NCBI GenBank assembly: GCA_016713085.1
Contig: JADJPV010000001.1
Span: 1,757,001 to 1,821,000 of the forward strand
Reading direction: 5' to 3'
DNA: 64,000 nucleotides
Source: Chitinophagaceae bacterium
GTDB taxonomy: Bacteria; Bacteroidota; Bacteroidia; Chitinophagales; Chitinophagaceae
Shown here: in pieces, positions 1 through 8,572 of the stretch
Layout: each line of letters starts with the position of its first letter
Numbering within the stretch: the stretch's first letter is position 1
Position numbers and translations under genes: made by a program
Notes under the pieces: generated by a model
What the model saw: the letters and a program-made list of their open reading frames with translations, nothing else
Told to the model about the DNA's origin: nothing
Database searches by the model: none

Positions 1-72
1 CTCGAAAGAGATGGCTTTTTTTATGTCCTTTTTTCAGCAGGGTGAAACGAAATATCTTTACAAAAAAACACA

Positions 73-423
73 ATGAGCAACCTGGTACAGGAATTTAATG
101 ACTACCGCACAAAAATGAATGAAGTAATCCTGAGTAAGGACAACCTCGTCATCAAACGCCTCTGGAATTTAGATACAAACACGTATGCAGAAGGAGCCTT
201 AGACACAAAAACCAAGGAAATGCTTGGTTTAGTGGCAAGCATGGTGCTTCGCTGCGATGACTGCATAAAGTATCATCTTGGTAAAAGTCATGAACTGGGC
301 ATTACCACCGAACAGATGTACGAGATTTTTGCAGTGGCCAATATTGTAGGCGGAACCATCGTTATACCTCATACAAGAAGAGCCGCTGAATACTGGGAAG
401 AATTGACCGGTACAAATCAATAA
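73..423 (+). CDS. carboxymuconolactone decarboxylase / AhpD-like protein
   Basis: A 116-residue protein of the carboxymuconolactone decarboxylase (AhpD-like) family. The family signature is visible as CDDCIKYH at about residues 58-65, a CxxC pair followed by a histidine. In AhpD-type members this site works as a redox-active disulfide for peroxide or disulfide reduction. The helical second half (GITTEQMYEIFAVAN) also fits the family, and the length is typical. The gene lies 60 bp upstream of a 2-oxoacid:ferredoxin oxidoreductase beta subunit, so it may belong to that operon. The substrate cannot be read from the sequence. Confidence 0.85.
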   Translation: MSNLVQEFNDYRTKMNEVILSKDNLVIKRLWNLDTNTYAEGALDTKTKEMLGLVASMVLRCDDCIKYHLGKSHELGITTEQMYEIFAVANIVGGTIVIPHTRRAAEYWEELTGTNQ

Positions 424-483
424 CAACTTAAAATTGCCCGTTTGCAGTTGATTTTCTGCTTAAATTTGTTCTAATATATTCTT

Positions 484-1515
484 ATGTCTGAAATAACAAC
501 ATTGCCTGCCCTTACCGCAAAGGATTTTGTAACCGACCAGGAAGTTCGCTGGTGCCCCGGTTGCGGTGATTATTCCATCCTGGCACAGGTTCAAAAGATC
601 ATGCCTACCCTTGGAATTCCCAAAGAAAACATTGTGATTGTGAGTGGAATTGGCTGCAGCAGCCGTTTCCCGTATTACATGAATACGTATGGTATGCATT
701 CAATCCATGGCCGTGCAACAGCAGTTGCCAGTGGTTTGAAAGCCGCACGCCCCGACCTGAGTGTATGGATTGTTACCGGTGACGGCGACAGCTTAAGCAT
801 CGGTGGTAATCATACCATTCATTTGCTGCGCAGAAATTTTGATGTGAATGTGCTGCTGTTCAATAACCAGATTTATGGTTTAACCAAAGGACAGTATTCA
901 CCTACATCAGAAGAACATAAAGTAACAAAGAGTACACCGTTTGGCAGTATTGATCATCCGTTTAATCCATTGGCATTAGCCATGGGTGCGGATGCAACAT
1001 TTATTGCACGCAGCATGGACCGTGATCCCAAGCATTTACAGGAAGCATTGCTTCGCAGCCAAAAGCATAAGGGCGCCTCCTTCCTGGAAATCTATCAGAA
1101 CTGTAACATCTTTAACGACGGTGCTTTTGAAATTTTTACGGAGAAGGGAAGCAAGCCTGAAGAAACATTGTTCCTTGTACAGGGCGAACCATTGGTATTT
1201 GGTGCAGCAAAAAACAAAGGCATTAAGTTAGATGGGTTTAAACCTGTTGTTGTGAATTTAGAAGAAGGCCACAGCAAAGATGATCTATGGATCCATGATG
1301 ATCATGATTTTTACAAAGCACAAATATTAGTACGCATGTTTGATGATCCACGCAAAGACATGCATCTGCCAAGACCTTTCGGTGTATTTTATGAAACCGA
1401 CAGAGCCTGCTACGAAGATTCAATGAAACTCCACATTGATGAAGTAATTGCCACAAAAGGCAAGGGCAACCTTGATAAGCTGCTGAAAGGAAATGAAGTG
1501 TGGGAGATTAAATAA
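484..1515 (+). CDS. korB: 2-oxoglutarate/2-oxoacid:ferredoxin oxidoreductase, beta subunit
   Basis: A 343-residue beta subunit of the 2-oxoacid:ferredoxin oxidoreductase family. These enzymes decarboxylate 2-oxoglutarate or another 2-oxoacid to the acyl-CoA and pass electrons to ferredoxin. The thiamine diphosphate motif GDGDSLSIGGNHTIHLLRRN is at about residues 99-118. Cysteines of the iron-sulfur site are in WCPGCGD (about 23-29), GIGCSSR (about 56-62) and YQNCNIF. The length suits the KorB branch. The alpha/gamma subunit is not in the window and is presumably upstream of base 1. A strong terminator follows at 1540, which ends the unit. 2-Oxoglutarate is the likeliest substrate, but the sequence alone does not prove it. 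Confidence 0.9.
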   Translation: MSEITTLPALTAKDFVTDQEVRWCPGCGDYSILAQVQKIMPTLGIPKENIVIVSGIGCSSRFPYYMNTYGMHSIHGRATAVASGLKAARPDLSVWIVTGDGDSLSIGGNHTIHLLRRNFDVNVLLFNNQIYGLTKGQYSPTSEEHKVTKSTPFGSIDHPFNPLALAMGADATFIARSMDRDPKHLQEALLRSQKHKGASFLEIYQNCNIFNDGAFEIFTEKGSKPEETLFLVQGEPLVFGAAKNKGIKLDGFKPVVVNLEEGHSKDDLWIHDDHDFYKAQILVRMFDDPRKDMHLPRPFGVFYETDRACYEDSMKLHIDEVIATKGKGNLDKLLKGNEVWEIK

Positions 1516-1539
1516 TACGCAGAAAACTTACTGATACAG

Positions 1540-1561
1540 GGAGGCGTTGGCCTCCTTTTTT
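1540..1561 (+). terminator. intrinsic terminator after korB
   Basis: A GGAGGC stem, GTTG loop and GCCTCC stem are followed directly by a run of T. This is a textbook rho-independent terminator 25 bp after the korB stop codon. Confidence 0.9.
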
Positions 1562-1629
1562 ATTCCCGCTGTGGGGTATTGACATTGGTTTTAAAAAGAA
1601 ATAACTTTCTGAAACAAAACCTTATCTGT

Positions 1630-2835
1630 ATGGGAGAATTCTTCAAACAACTCATCACTAGCAGCAATACGCCCTGGATTGTTGGGATCATTACCGCTGC
1701 TATTACCGGCATCTTTTCACTGAGAAAAGTACGCTACGAAAAAAGAGAGGAAAACAATAAACTCCGGGAAGATAAAAAAATGGAGAGTGAAAAACTCCGT
1801 TATGAAAAGCGCCTGGAAAAATTTAAAGAAACCAATGAAAGCCTGTTTAAAGATAAAAAACAGGAAGTGCTGGCAGCCATTGCAACGCTCAGCATTTTTA
1901 AACGTGATCCTGAGTTTGAAAAAAATACCATTGATGTGCTGTTGAGCAGACTGTACACGGAACTTGACTATGACATCATTAATTCCATTCTTACAACCTT
2001 AATACAGGAAAGTGACCGGGAAGAATTACTGTATATCGCAGATGGACTGCAGGACATAAACCGTAATTTCTTTGTAAAAGAATCGCCCATGAATCAGCGT
2101 ATCAGTGATATTAATACTGCTATCAAAAGTATCAACAGAAGCAGGAAGTTATTTGAAGATGATTTGGTTGCGTATGAGCTGCAGGAGAAAGAAAAGAAAG
2201 TGGAGTATGAATTATTCCTGTCCAACAAAGACAATGTGATTAAAAAGTATAATGAAGATTTCAGTGAATTGTTTGCTTACCAGAAATACCGGCATATCTG
2301 GCATAAACAGGTTAGTGCTGATGCTTATGCCACTTTTATGCGGAAGGCATATCTCGCCAATAAGAAAGCAGAATTGCACCTGAAACTTTTTCAAAACGAT
2401 TTCAATTATGTGTACATGGCCGAAGTAAAGACTACAAGTACATCCATTGAAAGAAGTGCATTTGGTAACAGCACTTTTGTAAAAGTGGTGCTTGATCAGA
2501 TTCATTCTTACCGGAATTCATTTGTAGGTTCACAGCTGTTTCAAACCTCGTTTAAAAATGGGGCAATGAAAAATACTGTCTTCTCCAATGTAAAATTTGA
2601 AGATGTGATTTTTGAAAACATTGAATTTGAAAACTGTAGTTTTTATACGGCTGATTTTAAAACCACATCCTTTATCAATTGTACCGGGCTGAAGCAGGAA
2701 CAGTTCACCAACTCTCTCCGGTTTGATGAGTTAAGCAAATTTCCTGAAGGGATTACGATTGAACATAATGATGATTACCTCAAACGGATAGAACAGGTTC
2801 CTGCAACAGAACCTTCCAATGGAACAACCGTTTAA
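1630..2835 (+). CDS. membrane-anchored coiled-coil protein with pentapeptide-like C-terminus
   Basis: A protein of about 401 residues without a recognised family. The ATG at 1630 is preferred over a TTG 51 bp upstream because a membrane segment follows at once (TPWIVGIITAAITGIF, about residues 14-29). A long, highly charged coiled coil rich in K, E and R spans about 35-90. The C-terminal third (about 270-365) has recurring A/F-x-x-(S/T/N)-x-F spacing (SAFGNSTF, NTVFSNVKF, ENCSFYTADF), which suggests a small pentapeptide-repeat beta helix. It may be an inner-membrane scaffold with a cytoplasmic body. It is monocistronic, between the korB terminator and the ketosynthase gene. Confidence 0.6.
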   Translation: MGEFFKQLITSSNTPWIVGIITAAITGIFSLRKVRYEKREENNKLREDKKMESEKLRYEKRLEKFKETNESLFKDKKQEVLAAIATLSIFKRDPEFEKNTIDVLLSRLYTELDYDIINSILTTLIQESDREELLYIADGLQDINRNFFVKESPMNQRISDINTAIKSINRSRKLFEDDLVAYELQEKEKKVEYELFLSNKDNVIKKYNEDFSELFAYQKYRHIWHKQVSADAYATFMRKAYLANKKAELHLKLFQNDFNYVYMAEVKTTSTSIERSAFGNSTFVKVVLDQIHSYRNSFVGSQLFQTSFKNGAMKNTVFSNVKFEDVIFENIEFENCSFYTADFKTTSFINCTGLKQEQFTNSLRFDELSKFPEGITIEHNDDYLKRIEQVPATEPSNGTTV

Positions 2836-2927
2836 AACAAATCAGACACCTGACTGTTAACTGTTTCAAATGTAACAGTTGCATTTCCGTTCTATTTCCT
2901 AACTTGGCTTTCTTAAAAGATTGCCAT

Positions 2928-3974
2928 ATGATTCGGAGTAAAATTGCCGGTATTGGAATGTATGTTCCTTCGCATGTTGTTACCAATAATGATCTTACTA
3001 AACTGATGGATACAACAGACGAATGGATCCAGGAAAGAACAGGTATCCAGGAAAGAAGGTATGCTCACCGTACAGAAGAAACCACCACTACCATGGGTGT
3101 TGAAGCGGCAAAGATTGCCATTGAACGTGCAGGTATTACTGAACAGGATATTGATTTTATTGTATTTGCTACGCTTAGTCCGGATTATTATTTCCCCGGC
3201 TGCGGTGTGCTGTTACAAAGAGCCATGAAGATGAAACAGGTTGGGGCGCTGGATGTACGGAATCAATGCAGTGGCTTTGTATATGCACTTTCAGTAGCCG
3301 ATCAGTTTATTAAAAGCGGTATGTATAAAAATATACTGGTGGTTGGAGCAGAGAAACATTCCTTTGGTTTGGATTTTACAACAAGAGGAAGAAATATCAG
3401 CGTCATTTTTGGAGATGGGGCAGGTGCTGTTGTATTACAGCCCACAGAGGATTCAAACCGTGGGATACTCAGTACACATTTACACAGCGATGGAGCAGAT
3501 GCTGAAATACTGGCCATGTATAATCCCGGCACACATGCCAACCACTGGAAAGAAAATTTAGCAAGCTTTAATGAAGCAGATATGGCTGATATGTTTTTGA
3601 GTCATGCAATGATTGATAATGCTGAGCTCTTTCCAAACATGGATGGTCCGACTGTTTTTAAAACTGCAGTGGTGAAATTTCCGGAAGTGATCATTGAATC
3701 CCTTACTGCGAATAATTATCAGCCATCAGACCTTACCTTGCTGATTCCGCATCAGGCCAACTTACGCATTGCACAGTTTGTGCAGCATAAATTAAAATTA
3801 AGAGATGATCAGTTGTATAACAATATTCAAAAGTATGGCAATACAACAGCTGCATCAGTTCCAATTGCTTTATGCGAAGCATGGGAACAGGGAAAAATCA
3901 AAGAAGGTGATCTCGTTTGTCTCGCAGCATTCGGCAGCGGGTTTACATGGGCCAGTGCATTGCTGAAATGGTAA
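2928..3974 (+). CDS. 3-oxoacyl-ACP synthase III family protein (FabH-like)
   Basis: A 348-residue beta-ketoacyl-ACP synthase III family enzyme, which condenses an acyl-CoA starter with malonyl-ACP to begin fatty acid or related chains. The thiolase fold and the catalytic triad are visible: Cys114 in RNQCSGFVYA, His in LLIPHQANLRIAQF, and Asn in QKYGNTTAAS. The glycine-rich C-terminus (LAAFGSGFTWASALLKW) is typical. The ATG at 2928 is chosen over a TTG at 2904 because MIRSKIAGIG is the normal N-terminus of the family. No other fab genes lie nearby, so this may be a second copy or a specialised starter-unit synthase rather than the housekeeping FabH. Confidence 0.9.
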   Translation: MIRSKIAGIGMYVPSHVVTNNDLTKLMDTTDEWIQERTGIQERRYAHRTEETTTTMGVEAAKIAIERAGITEQDIDFIVFATLSPDYYFPGCGVLLQRAMKMKQVGALDVRNQCSGFVYALSVADQFIKSGMYKNILVVGAEKHSFGLDFTTRGRNISVIFGDGAGAVVLQPTEDSNRGILSTHLHSDGADAEILAMYNPGTHANHWKENLASFNEADMADMFLSHAMIDNAELFPNMDGPTVFKTAVVKFPEVIIESLTANNYQPSDLTLLIPHQANLRIAQFVQHKLKLRDDQLYNNIQKYGNTTAASVPIALCEAWEQGKIKEGDLVCLAAFGSGFTWASALLKW

Positions 3975-3992
3975 TACAGTTTGGTTTGAACT

Positions 3993-4829
3993 ATGCAATC
4001 AGGAAACATTATTCATACGGCCCATTTATTTCCATTGCTCGATGAAAAACTCATCAGCTTACTTCGTTCCTTAACAATTGAAGAATGGAATCAACCCACC
4101 ATAGCAAAGCTGTGGACGGTAAAAGATATTGCTTCACATTTGTTAGATGGAAATATCCGCACACTATCACTGGCAAGAGATCAGCACCGGGTAGAACTAG
4201 ACAGAATAATCAACAGTTACCGGGATCTTGTTGATTATCTTAATCAACTCAATGCAGATTGGGTAAAAGCAACCAAACGGATGAGTCCGCAGCTGTTAAC
4301 TAATCTTCTTGAAATAACAGGCAAACAATGTTCAGCTTATTGGCAGCAGGCAGATCTTTTTACAGATGCCTTTTTTTCTGTTGCATGGGCTGGCGAGCAA
4401 ACATCAAAGAACTGGTTTCATATTGCAAGGGAATACACGGAAAAATTTATTCATCAGCAACAGATCAGGGAAGCAGTGGGTAAGCAGGAGTTGTTCACCA
4501 AAGAATTATTCTATCCATTTATTGATACATTCATGCAGGCACTGCCTTATACATTCAGAAATACAGCTGCCGAAACAGGTACAACTGTTCAGGTTACAGT
4601 TAGCAGTGATATTGGCGGTGACTGGTTTGTAAATAAGCAGGAAGCGGAATGGGTATTGGTAAATGAAACAGAAAATGAAATTGCAGCACAGGTAATCATT
4701 GACCCACAAACAGCATGGAAATTATTTTCAAAAGGAATTACACCAGCAGAAGCAAGAAAAAAAGTAACAATTCATAAGAATGAAACGTTAGGAGAAGTGG
4801 CTTTAACAATGCTGTCGGTAATGGCCTGA
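3993..4829 (+). CDS. DinB/maleylpyruvate isomerase-type (MDMPI_N-like) protein
   Basis: A 278-residue protein with the four-helix DinB/mycothiol-dependent maleylpyruvate isomerase N-terminal fold. The segment LWTVKDIASHLLDGNIR, with a putative metal-ligand histidine at about residue 50, and a second histidine in EYTEKFIHQQQIR (about 154) match the three-histidine metal site of this superfamily. The C-terminal half resembles the SCP2-like extension found in many MDMPI proteins. Bacteroidota do not make mycothiol, so the thiol cofactor is unknown (bacillithiol is possible). The gene starts 18 bp after the ketosynthase stop and is probably co-transcribed. Confidence 0.7.
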   Translation: MQSGNIIHTAHLFPLLDEKLISLLRSLTIEEWNQPTIAKLWTVKDIASHLLDGNIRTLSLARDQHRVELDRIINSYRDLVDYLNQLNADWVKATKRMSPQLLTNLLEITGKQCSAYWQQADLFTDAFFSVAWAGEQTSKNWFHIAREYTEKFIHQQQIREAVGKQELFTKELFYPFIDTFMQALPYTFRNTAAETGTTVQVTVSSDIGGDWFVNKQEAEWVLVNETENEIAAQVIIDPQTAWKLFSKGITPAEARKKVTIHKNETLGEVALTMLSVMA

Positions 4830-4914
4830 TGAAATTATTACGAATGAGCTTCTGCAGAATAGTAAAAAAATCTATCTTCAAATAACAGTTGACCATTCAT
4901 TAAACACAGAACAT

Positions 4915-5343
4915 ATGAAATCATTTGCACTTTTTATTGCTCTTCTTATCTGCGGCTCAGTTTCTGCTCAGTTAAATATCGATTCATTACGTCAGCAGTA
5001 TAAAACAAAAACAATGCGGATCGGAAATGGGATAACAATTGATGGATACCGTGTAGGAAAAATGGAAGTACAGAACCTGATGGTGATTTCTCCGGAAGCA
5101 GCCAATTACTATAAATTGTATTTGAAGAATAATAAAACAGGCACTATTCTTCCGTTTATTGGTTTGGCTGCATCAATCAGCGGAATTATCGTTCAGAAAA
5201 ATAACCGCACAGCAGGCGTAATTATGGTTTTATCAGGAAGTACTATCAGTGCTGTTGGATCTATATTCAGGACAATTGCCAACCGTCACCTGCAAAATGC
5301 TGTATGGACCTATAACCGTGATGTATTATACCCGGTAAAATAA
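4915..5343 (+). CDS. hypothetical secreted/membrane protein
   Basis: A 142-residue protein of unrecognised family. It begins with a clear signal peptide (KSFALFIALLICGSVSAQ, cleavage near residue 19). Two hydrophobic stretches follow in the second half (ILPFIGLAASISGIIV and AGVIMVLSGSTISAVGSIF), separated by a basic loop, which suggests a small hairpin membrane protein. The C-terminus (WTYNRDVLYPVK) is polar. Proteins of this layout are common in Bacteroidota but have no assigned role. The flanking genes give no functional hint. Confidence 0.6.
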   Translation: MKSFALFIALLICGSVSAQLNIDSLRQQYKTKTMRIGNGITIDGYRVGKMEVQNLMVISPEAANYYKLYLKNNKTGTILPFIGLAASISGIIVQKNNRTAGVIMVLSGSTISAVGSIFRTIANRHLQNAVWTYNRDVLYPVK

Positions 5344-5345
5344 TC

Positions 5346-5379
5346 TTTGCATTTATTCCGATAATCACAATTAGTTTTG
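5346..5379 (+). promoter_or_regulatory. candidate Bacteroidota sigma-A promoter for the lipid kinase gene
   Basis: TTTG at 5346-5349 and TAGTTTTG at 5372-5379 match the Bacteroidota -33 (TTTG) and -7 (TAnnTTTG) elements, with a 22-bp spacer. The -7 element lies only 6 bp before the ATG at 5386, so the leader would be extremely short. The inference rests on motif match alone. Confidence 0.4.
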
Positions 5380-5385
5380 CGACGC

Positions 5386-6276
5386 ATGAAGCGTCGCTTT
5401 TTATTTTTACTAAACCCACGTGCCGGTGTTCAGAAAGGGCTACCGCTATCACAACTCATTCAGCAGAAATGTGAAGCAGCCGCTGTTTCGTTTACAATTG
5501 AACATACACGTGCTGATGCAGATTATTCCATACTGAAAGAAAAAATCATCGCAGAACAAATTACTGATGTGATAATTGCCGGTGGTGATGGAACCATCAG
5601 TGCTGTTACAGCAAGCCTTCGGGAACTCCCGGTAAATTTGGGCATTATTCCAAGAGGTTCAGGAAACGGATTAGCATTGGCAGCAGGCATTTCAAAAGAC
5701 CCGGTGAAGGCTTTAGATATTATTCTCAATGGAACAGCACAGCCTGTAGATGGGTTTATGATCAATGATCATTTTTCATGTATGCTGAGCGGGATAGGAT
5801 TTGATGCGCAGGTGGCACATGATTTTGACAGGCAATCAAAACGTGGCTTCTGGAAATATACAAAACTGACATTAAAGAACTTGGCTTCTATCAAGCCATA
5901 TTCATTTAAGATAAAAGCAAAGAATATTGATCTTTCGCTAAAAGCTTATTTCATCAGCATTGCCAACAGCAACCAGTTTGGCAATCATTTCACTATTGCA
6001 CCTAAGGCAAGTTTACAGGATGGTCTGCTTGATATCGTTGCTGTTGAAAAAAGGAACCTGTTCTCAGTTCTCCTGCATATAGCATGGCATATCCGCTTCG
6101 GAACCTTTACGCTTGATTTTAAAAAGAGAGGCGGTATTACTTACTTTCAAACTTCTGAGTTGATTATTCAAAACCCGGAGCTGGCACCTTTTCACATAGA
6201 TGGTGATGGGAAAAAAACGGCAACTCAATTTAAAGTGAAGGTTATTCCGGCTGCTTATTCCTTACTGATGCCCTGA
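5386..6276 (+). CDS. diacylglycerol/sphingosine kinase-like lipid kinase (YegS/DgkB family)
   Basis: A 296-residue lipid kinase of the DAGK catalytic-domain family (YegS/BmrU/DgkB type). The ATP-binding signature is visible: LLNPRAGV near the N-terminus, then IIAGGDGTISAVTASL at about residues 62-77 (the GGDGT motif), then IPRGSGNGLALAAGI at about 88-102. The C-terminal beta-sandwich ends in HIDGDGK, as expected. Such kinases phosphorylate diacylglycerol, ceramide or related lipids at the membrane. The ATG at 5386 is chosen over an upstream TTG. The 3' end overlaps the convergent patatin gene by 22 bp. Confidence 0.85.
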   Translation: MKRRFLFLLNPRAGVQKGLPLSQLIQQKCEAAAVSFTIEHTRADADYSILKEKIIAEQITDVIIAGGDGTISAVTASLRELPVNLGIIPRGSGNGLALAAGISKDPVKALDIILNGTAQPVDGFMINDHFSCMLSGIGFDAQVAHDFDRQSKRGFWKYTKLTLKNLASIKPYSFKIKAKNIDLSLKAYFISIANSNQFGNHFTIAPKASLQDGLLDIVAVEKRNLFSVLLHIAWHIRFGTFTLDFKKRGGITYFQTSELIIQNPELAPFHIDGDGKKTATQFKVKVIPAAYSLLMP

Positions 6277-7553
6277 GTCTGTTGCGTTGATTGCTGAAGA
6301 GCAATGATCTGTTTGAAGATGGATTGATTCCCTTCGGTAAATACTGCATATGCAATATCTTTTTTCTCCCTTGCTGTTAAATGAAAACTTAAAGCAGCTC
6401 CTTTCTTATTTTCCTTTGGCTGATAGATAAATGTAAAGCGGTGAAGCGGTATAGAGTACTTCGAATAACTCACCATACTTTCCTGCATATAATCCTGTAC
6501 TTTATAAAAATTGTATTGCAGTGTTGTTACCGGTTTATACAGAATATCTCCAATACTTGGTTCTGTCAAATCTTCATTCCATTCACCTTTTTTACGGTCT
6601 CTGATCTGAATAAAAATTACACCTGAAGTGTTTGCTTTGATCCAGTCATTAAACACATGCAGAAAGCGCAATGTAATTTCCTGACCGTAATTATCACGCA
6701 ATCCTGCATCCATCACATCAACAATGGGTTTTGTTGGTAACCATACATTGGGCAGTACATATGGAAAAGTTGCATTCATACGTAATGCTGAAAGTATACG
6801 GATATTATATGGATCAAGATCTTTAAAGAAGGCTGAATAATCAATGGCATCCGGCTCTGCATTGATGCCTCTTACACTATCATGCTGTGGCCGCATTAAA
6901 AAACTGATGGGCTGACTGCAGATCATCAGCTTTCTTCCATCCTGCGAAACGGTCGAACCAAACAAACCAATCGGAACTCTTGCAGCAAACTCATCTTCTT
7001 TATAATCAATCAAACGGTCATTTAAAATACTACCTGTATTGTAATTGAGCTGCTGTTCAAAAGAATAACCCCTGTCTTTTACATAACGATAGGGCCCAAC
7101 AGAAAATTTTTGTGCAGGTGTTATCAGGTCTCTTGTTACATAAGCTGAGAAAATAGGATTGAGCAGATCCTTCGCAATATTGGCTGAAATAGTCGCCGTG
7201 CTGAAATCAACAGTTGCACCTTTTTGTTTCTGACGGTACAGTTCACGGTAATAGGTTGCGCCTAACATTCCTCCCGACGCACCGGAGAAAAGAAATGTCT
7301 TCTGCATTAGTTTCCCCTTCAGTAAACTGTCTAACTCACTCATTACATTTACTGTAAATGTTGCAGAGCGGTTGCCGCCACCACTCACATTTAAAATATA
7401 AATGAATGGTTTTTCTTCCTGCTGATTACGCTTCCAGTTTTCTAAAACCTGTATCATGTGTAGACTGTCTTTCGACATTTGTTCAGGAGTACAGATCTTC
7501 AGCATGGAGGTAAGTGAATATTCCGGGCGGCTTTTCCTGTCTTCATAATTCAA
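6255..7553 (-). CDS. patatin-like phospholipase domain (C-terminal part of a frameshifted gene)
   Basis: This 432-residue frame holds a patatin-like phospholipase domain: the oxyanion-type glycine loop SGGGNRSA at about residues 55-62, the nucleophile elbow SGASGGMLGA at about 91-100 (GxSxG serine), and the catalytic Asp in DAGLRDNYG at about 279-287. It probably hydrolyses membrane lipid acyl chains. The ATG overlaps the stop of the upstream membrane ORF by 4 bp. However, reading this frame back past its ATG gives YEYIDIRNKAFGLNY, a junction expected inside the larger Bacteroidota protein that has membrane helices followed by patatin. The two ORFs are therefore best read as one protein of about 750 residues broken at 7593-7601. 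Confidence 0.75.
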   Translation of the reverse strand: MNYEDRKSRPEYSLTSMLKICTPEQMSKDSLHMIQVLENWKRNQQEEKPFIYILNVSGGGNRSATFTVNVMSELDSLLKGKLMQKTFLFSGASGGMLGATYYRELYRQKQKGATVDFSTATISANIAKDLLNPIFSAYVTRDLITPAQKFSVGPYRYVKDRGYSFEQQLNYNTGSILNDRLIDYKEDEFAARVPIGLFGSTVSQDGRKLMICSQPISFLMRPQHDSVRGINAEPDAIDYSAFFKDLDPYNIRILSALRMNATFPYVLPNVWLPTKPIVDVMDAGLRDNYGQEITLRFLHVFNDWIKANTSGVIFIQIRDRKKGEWNEDLTEPSIGDILYKPVTTLQYNFYKVQDYMQESMVSYSKYSIPLHRFTFIYQPKENKKGAALSFHLTAREKKDIAYAVFTEGNQSIFKQIIALQQSTQQTQGISKE

Positions 7554-8503
7554 ACCAAAAGCTTTGTTGCGGATATCAATATATTCATAACGAAAAGAAA
7601 ATTAAACAGGAAGATCAGTATCAGTGCAACCGGCACACTCCATGTATCAAGCCAGTAAGCCAATGCACCTGATGCCGCAATCAGGATAGCAAAAAATACA
7701 AAGATGCTTGCTGCAGCAGGTAATTGCAAAGAGGGGCGATCTAAAAATAATCCATAGATAATCAGGAACAGGAATGCTAAAAGGATGGCCATAACAGCAG
7801 CGAAATGATGCCGCTTAAAAATCATATCGAGGAAAATCTTGCTGTAATGTGAAACATTTCTTGTTTGTCTGAAACTGGTGAAACCGGTTAAAAAATATTT
7901 AACAGTGATAACAGGATCATGCTCATGTGCAATGGGGATGGGTTTAAATTTTTCCCTGAACTGCTGCGGATTGCTGAGCATTGGCTGCATGTTACGGAGA
8001 ATAGCCTTCTCTGAGCCATAAAAATACAGAATTGAAAAAAGAATAAACAACACAAGCCCAGACAGAAATCCAAGCACGATAAAAACAATTTCACCTGTAC
8101 TCATCAGTTCTTTAAACTTATCAAAGCGAATAATCTGAATAAAATAGTTGATGAGAAACAACAGGGGAATACCCGCATTGTTGATGCAATATTTTAGAAA
8201 GGGTTTGGAGGTTGTGGCCAGAAACGTAAAGTAATTGCTGAATAATATAAACGTGGTGATGTTCCAGCTCATCATAAAACCACCAAATGCAACACCAACA
8301 AAAAAGGAACTGAAAAAATTAACTTCACCGAGATATTCTGGAGAAAGAAATAAGGAGTCGGCACCAAAATGATTCATAAAACCGCCGCTGGTTGCACTTG
8401 CTAATAAAAACCAGAACAGCAGCATCAACTGATATTTTCTGAAATGCAGAAAGATCAGTTGTACGGGAAACGAGTACCATATGCCAAGCAGGTATTTCTT
8501 CAT
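7550..8503 (-). CDS. multi-pass membrane domain (N-terminal part of a frameshifted patatin-like phospholipase)
   Basis: A 317-residue membrane protein with about seven hydrophobic segments (for example YQLMLLFWFLLASA, FIVLGFLSGLVLFILFSILY, HFAAVMAILLAFLFLIIYGL and ALILIFLFNFLFV). It has no catalytic motif of its own. The last residues before the stop (ISATKLLV) look out of frame. Shifting by one base at the A/T run 7593-7601 continues as LFNFLFRYEYIDIRNKAFGL into the phospholipase domain. It is therefore annotated as the membrane half of one split gene. Upstream lies the heme A synthase gene on the same strand. Confidence 0.65.
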   Translation of the reverse strand: MKKYLLGIWYSFPVQLIFLHFRKYQLMLLFWFLLASATSGGFMNHFGADSLFLSPEYLGEVNFFSSFFVGVAFGGFMMSWNITTFILFSNYFTFLATTSKPFLKYCINNAGIPLLFLINYFIQIIRFDKFKELMSTGEIVFIVLGFLSGLVLFILFSILYFYGSEKAILRNMQPMLSNPQQFREKFKPIPIAHEHDPVITVKYFLTGFTSFRQTRNVSHYSKIFLDMIFKRHHFAAVMAILLAFLFLIIYGLFLDRPSLQLPAAASIFVFFAILIAASGALAYWLDTWSVPVALILIFLFNFLFVMNILISATKLLV

Positions 8504-8572
8504 CAGGGATAAGTTACAGAAAAGAACGGATTTTCTTACTTAACGCTGCACGACAGAAGATGATTGTGTGGA

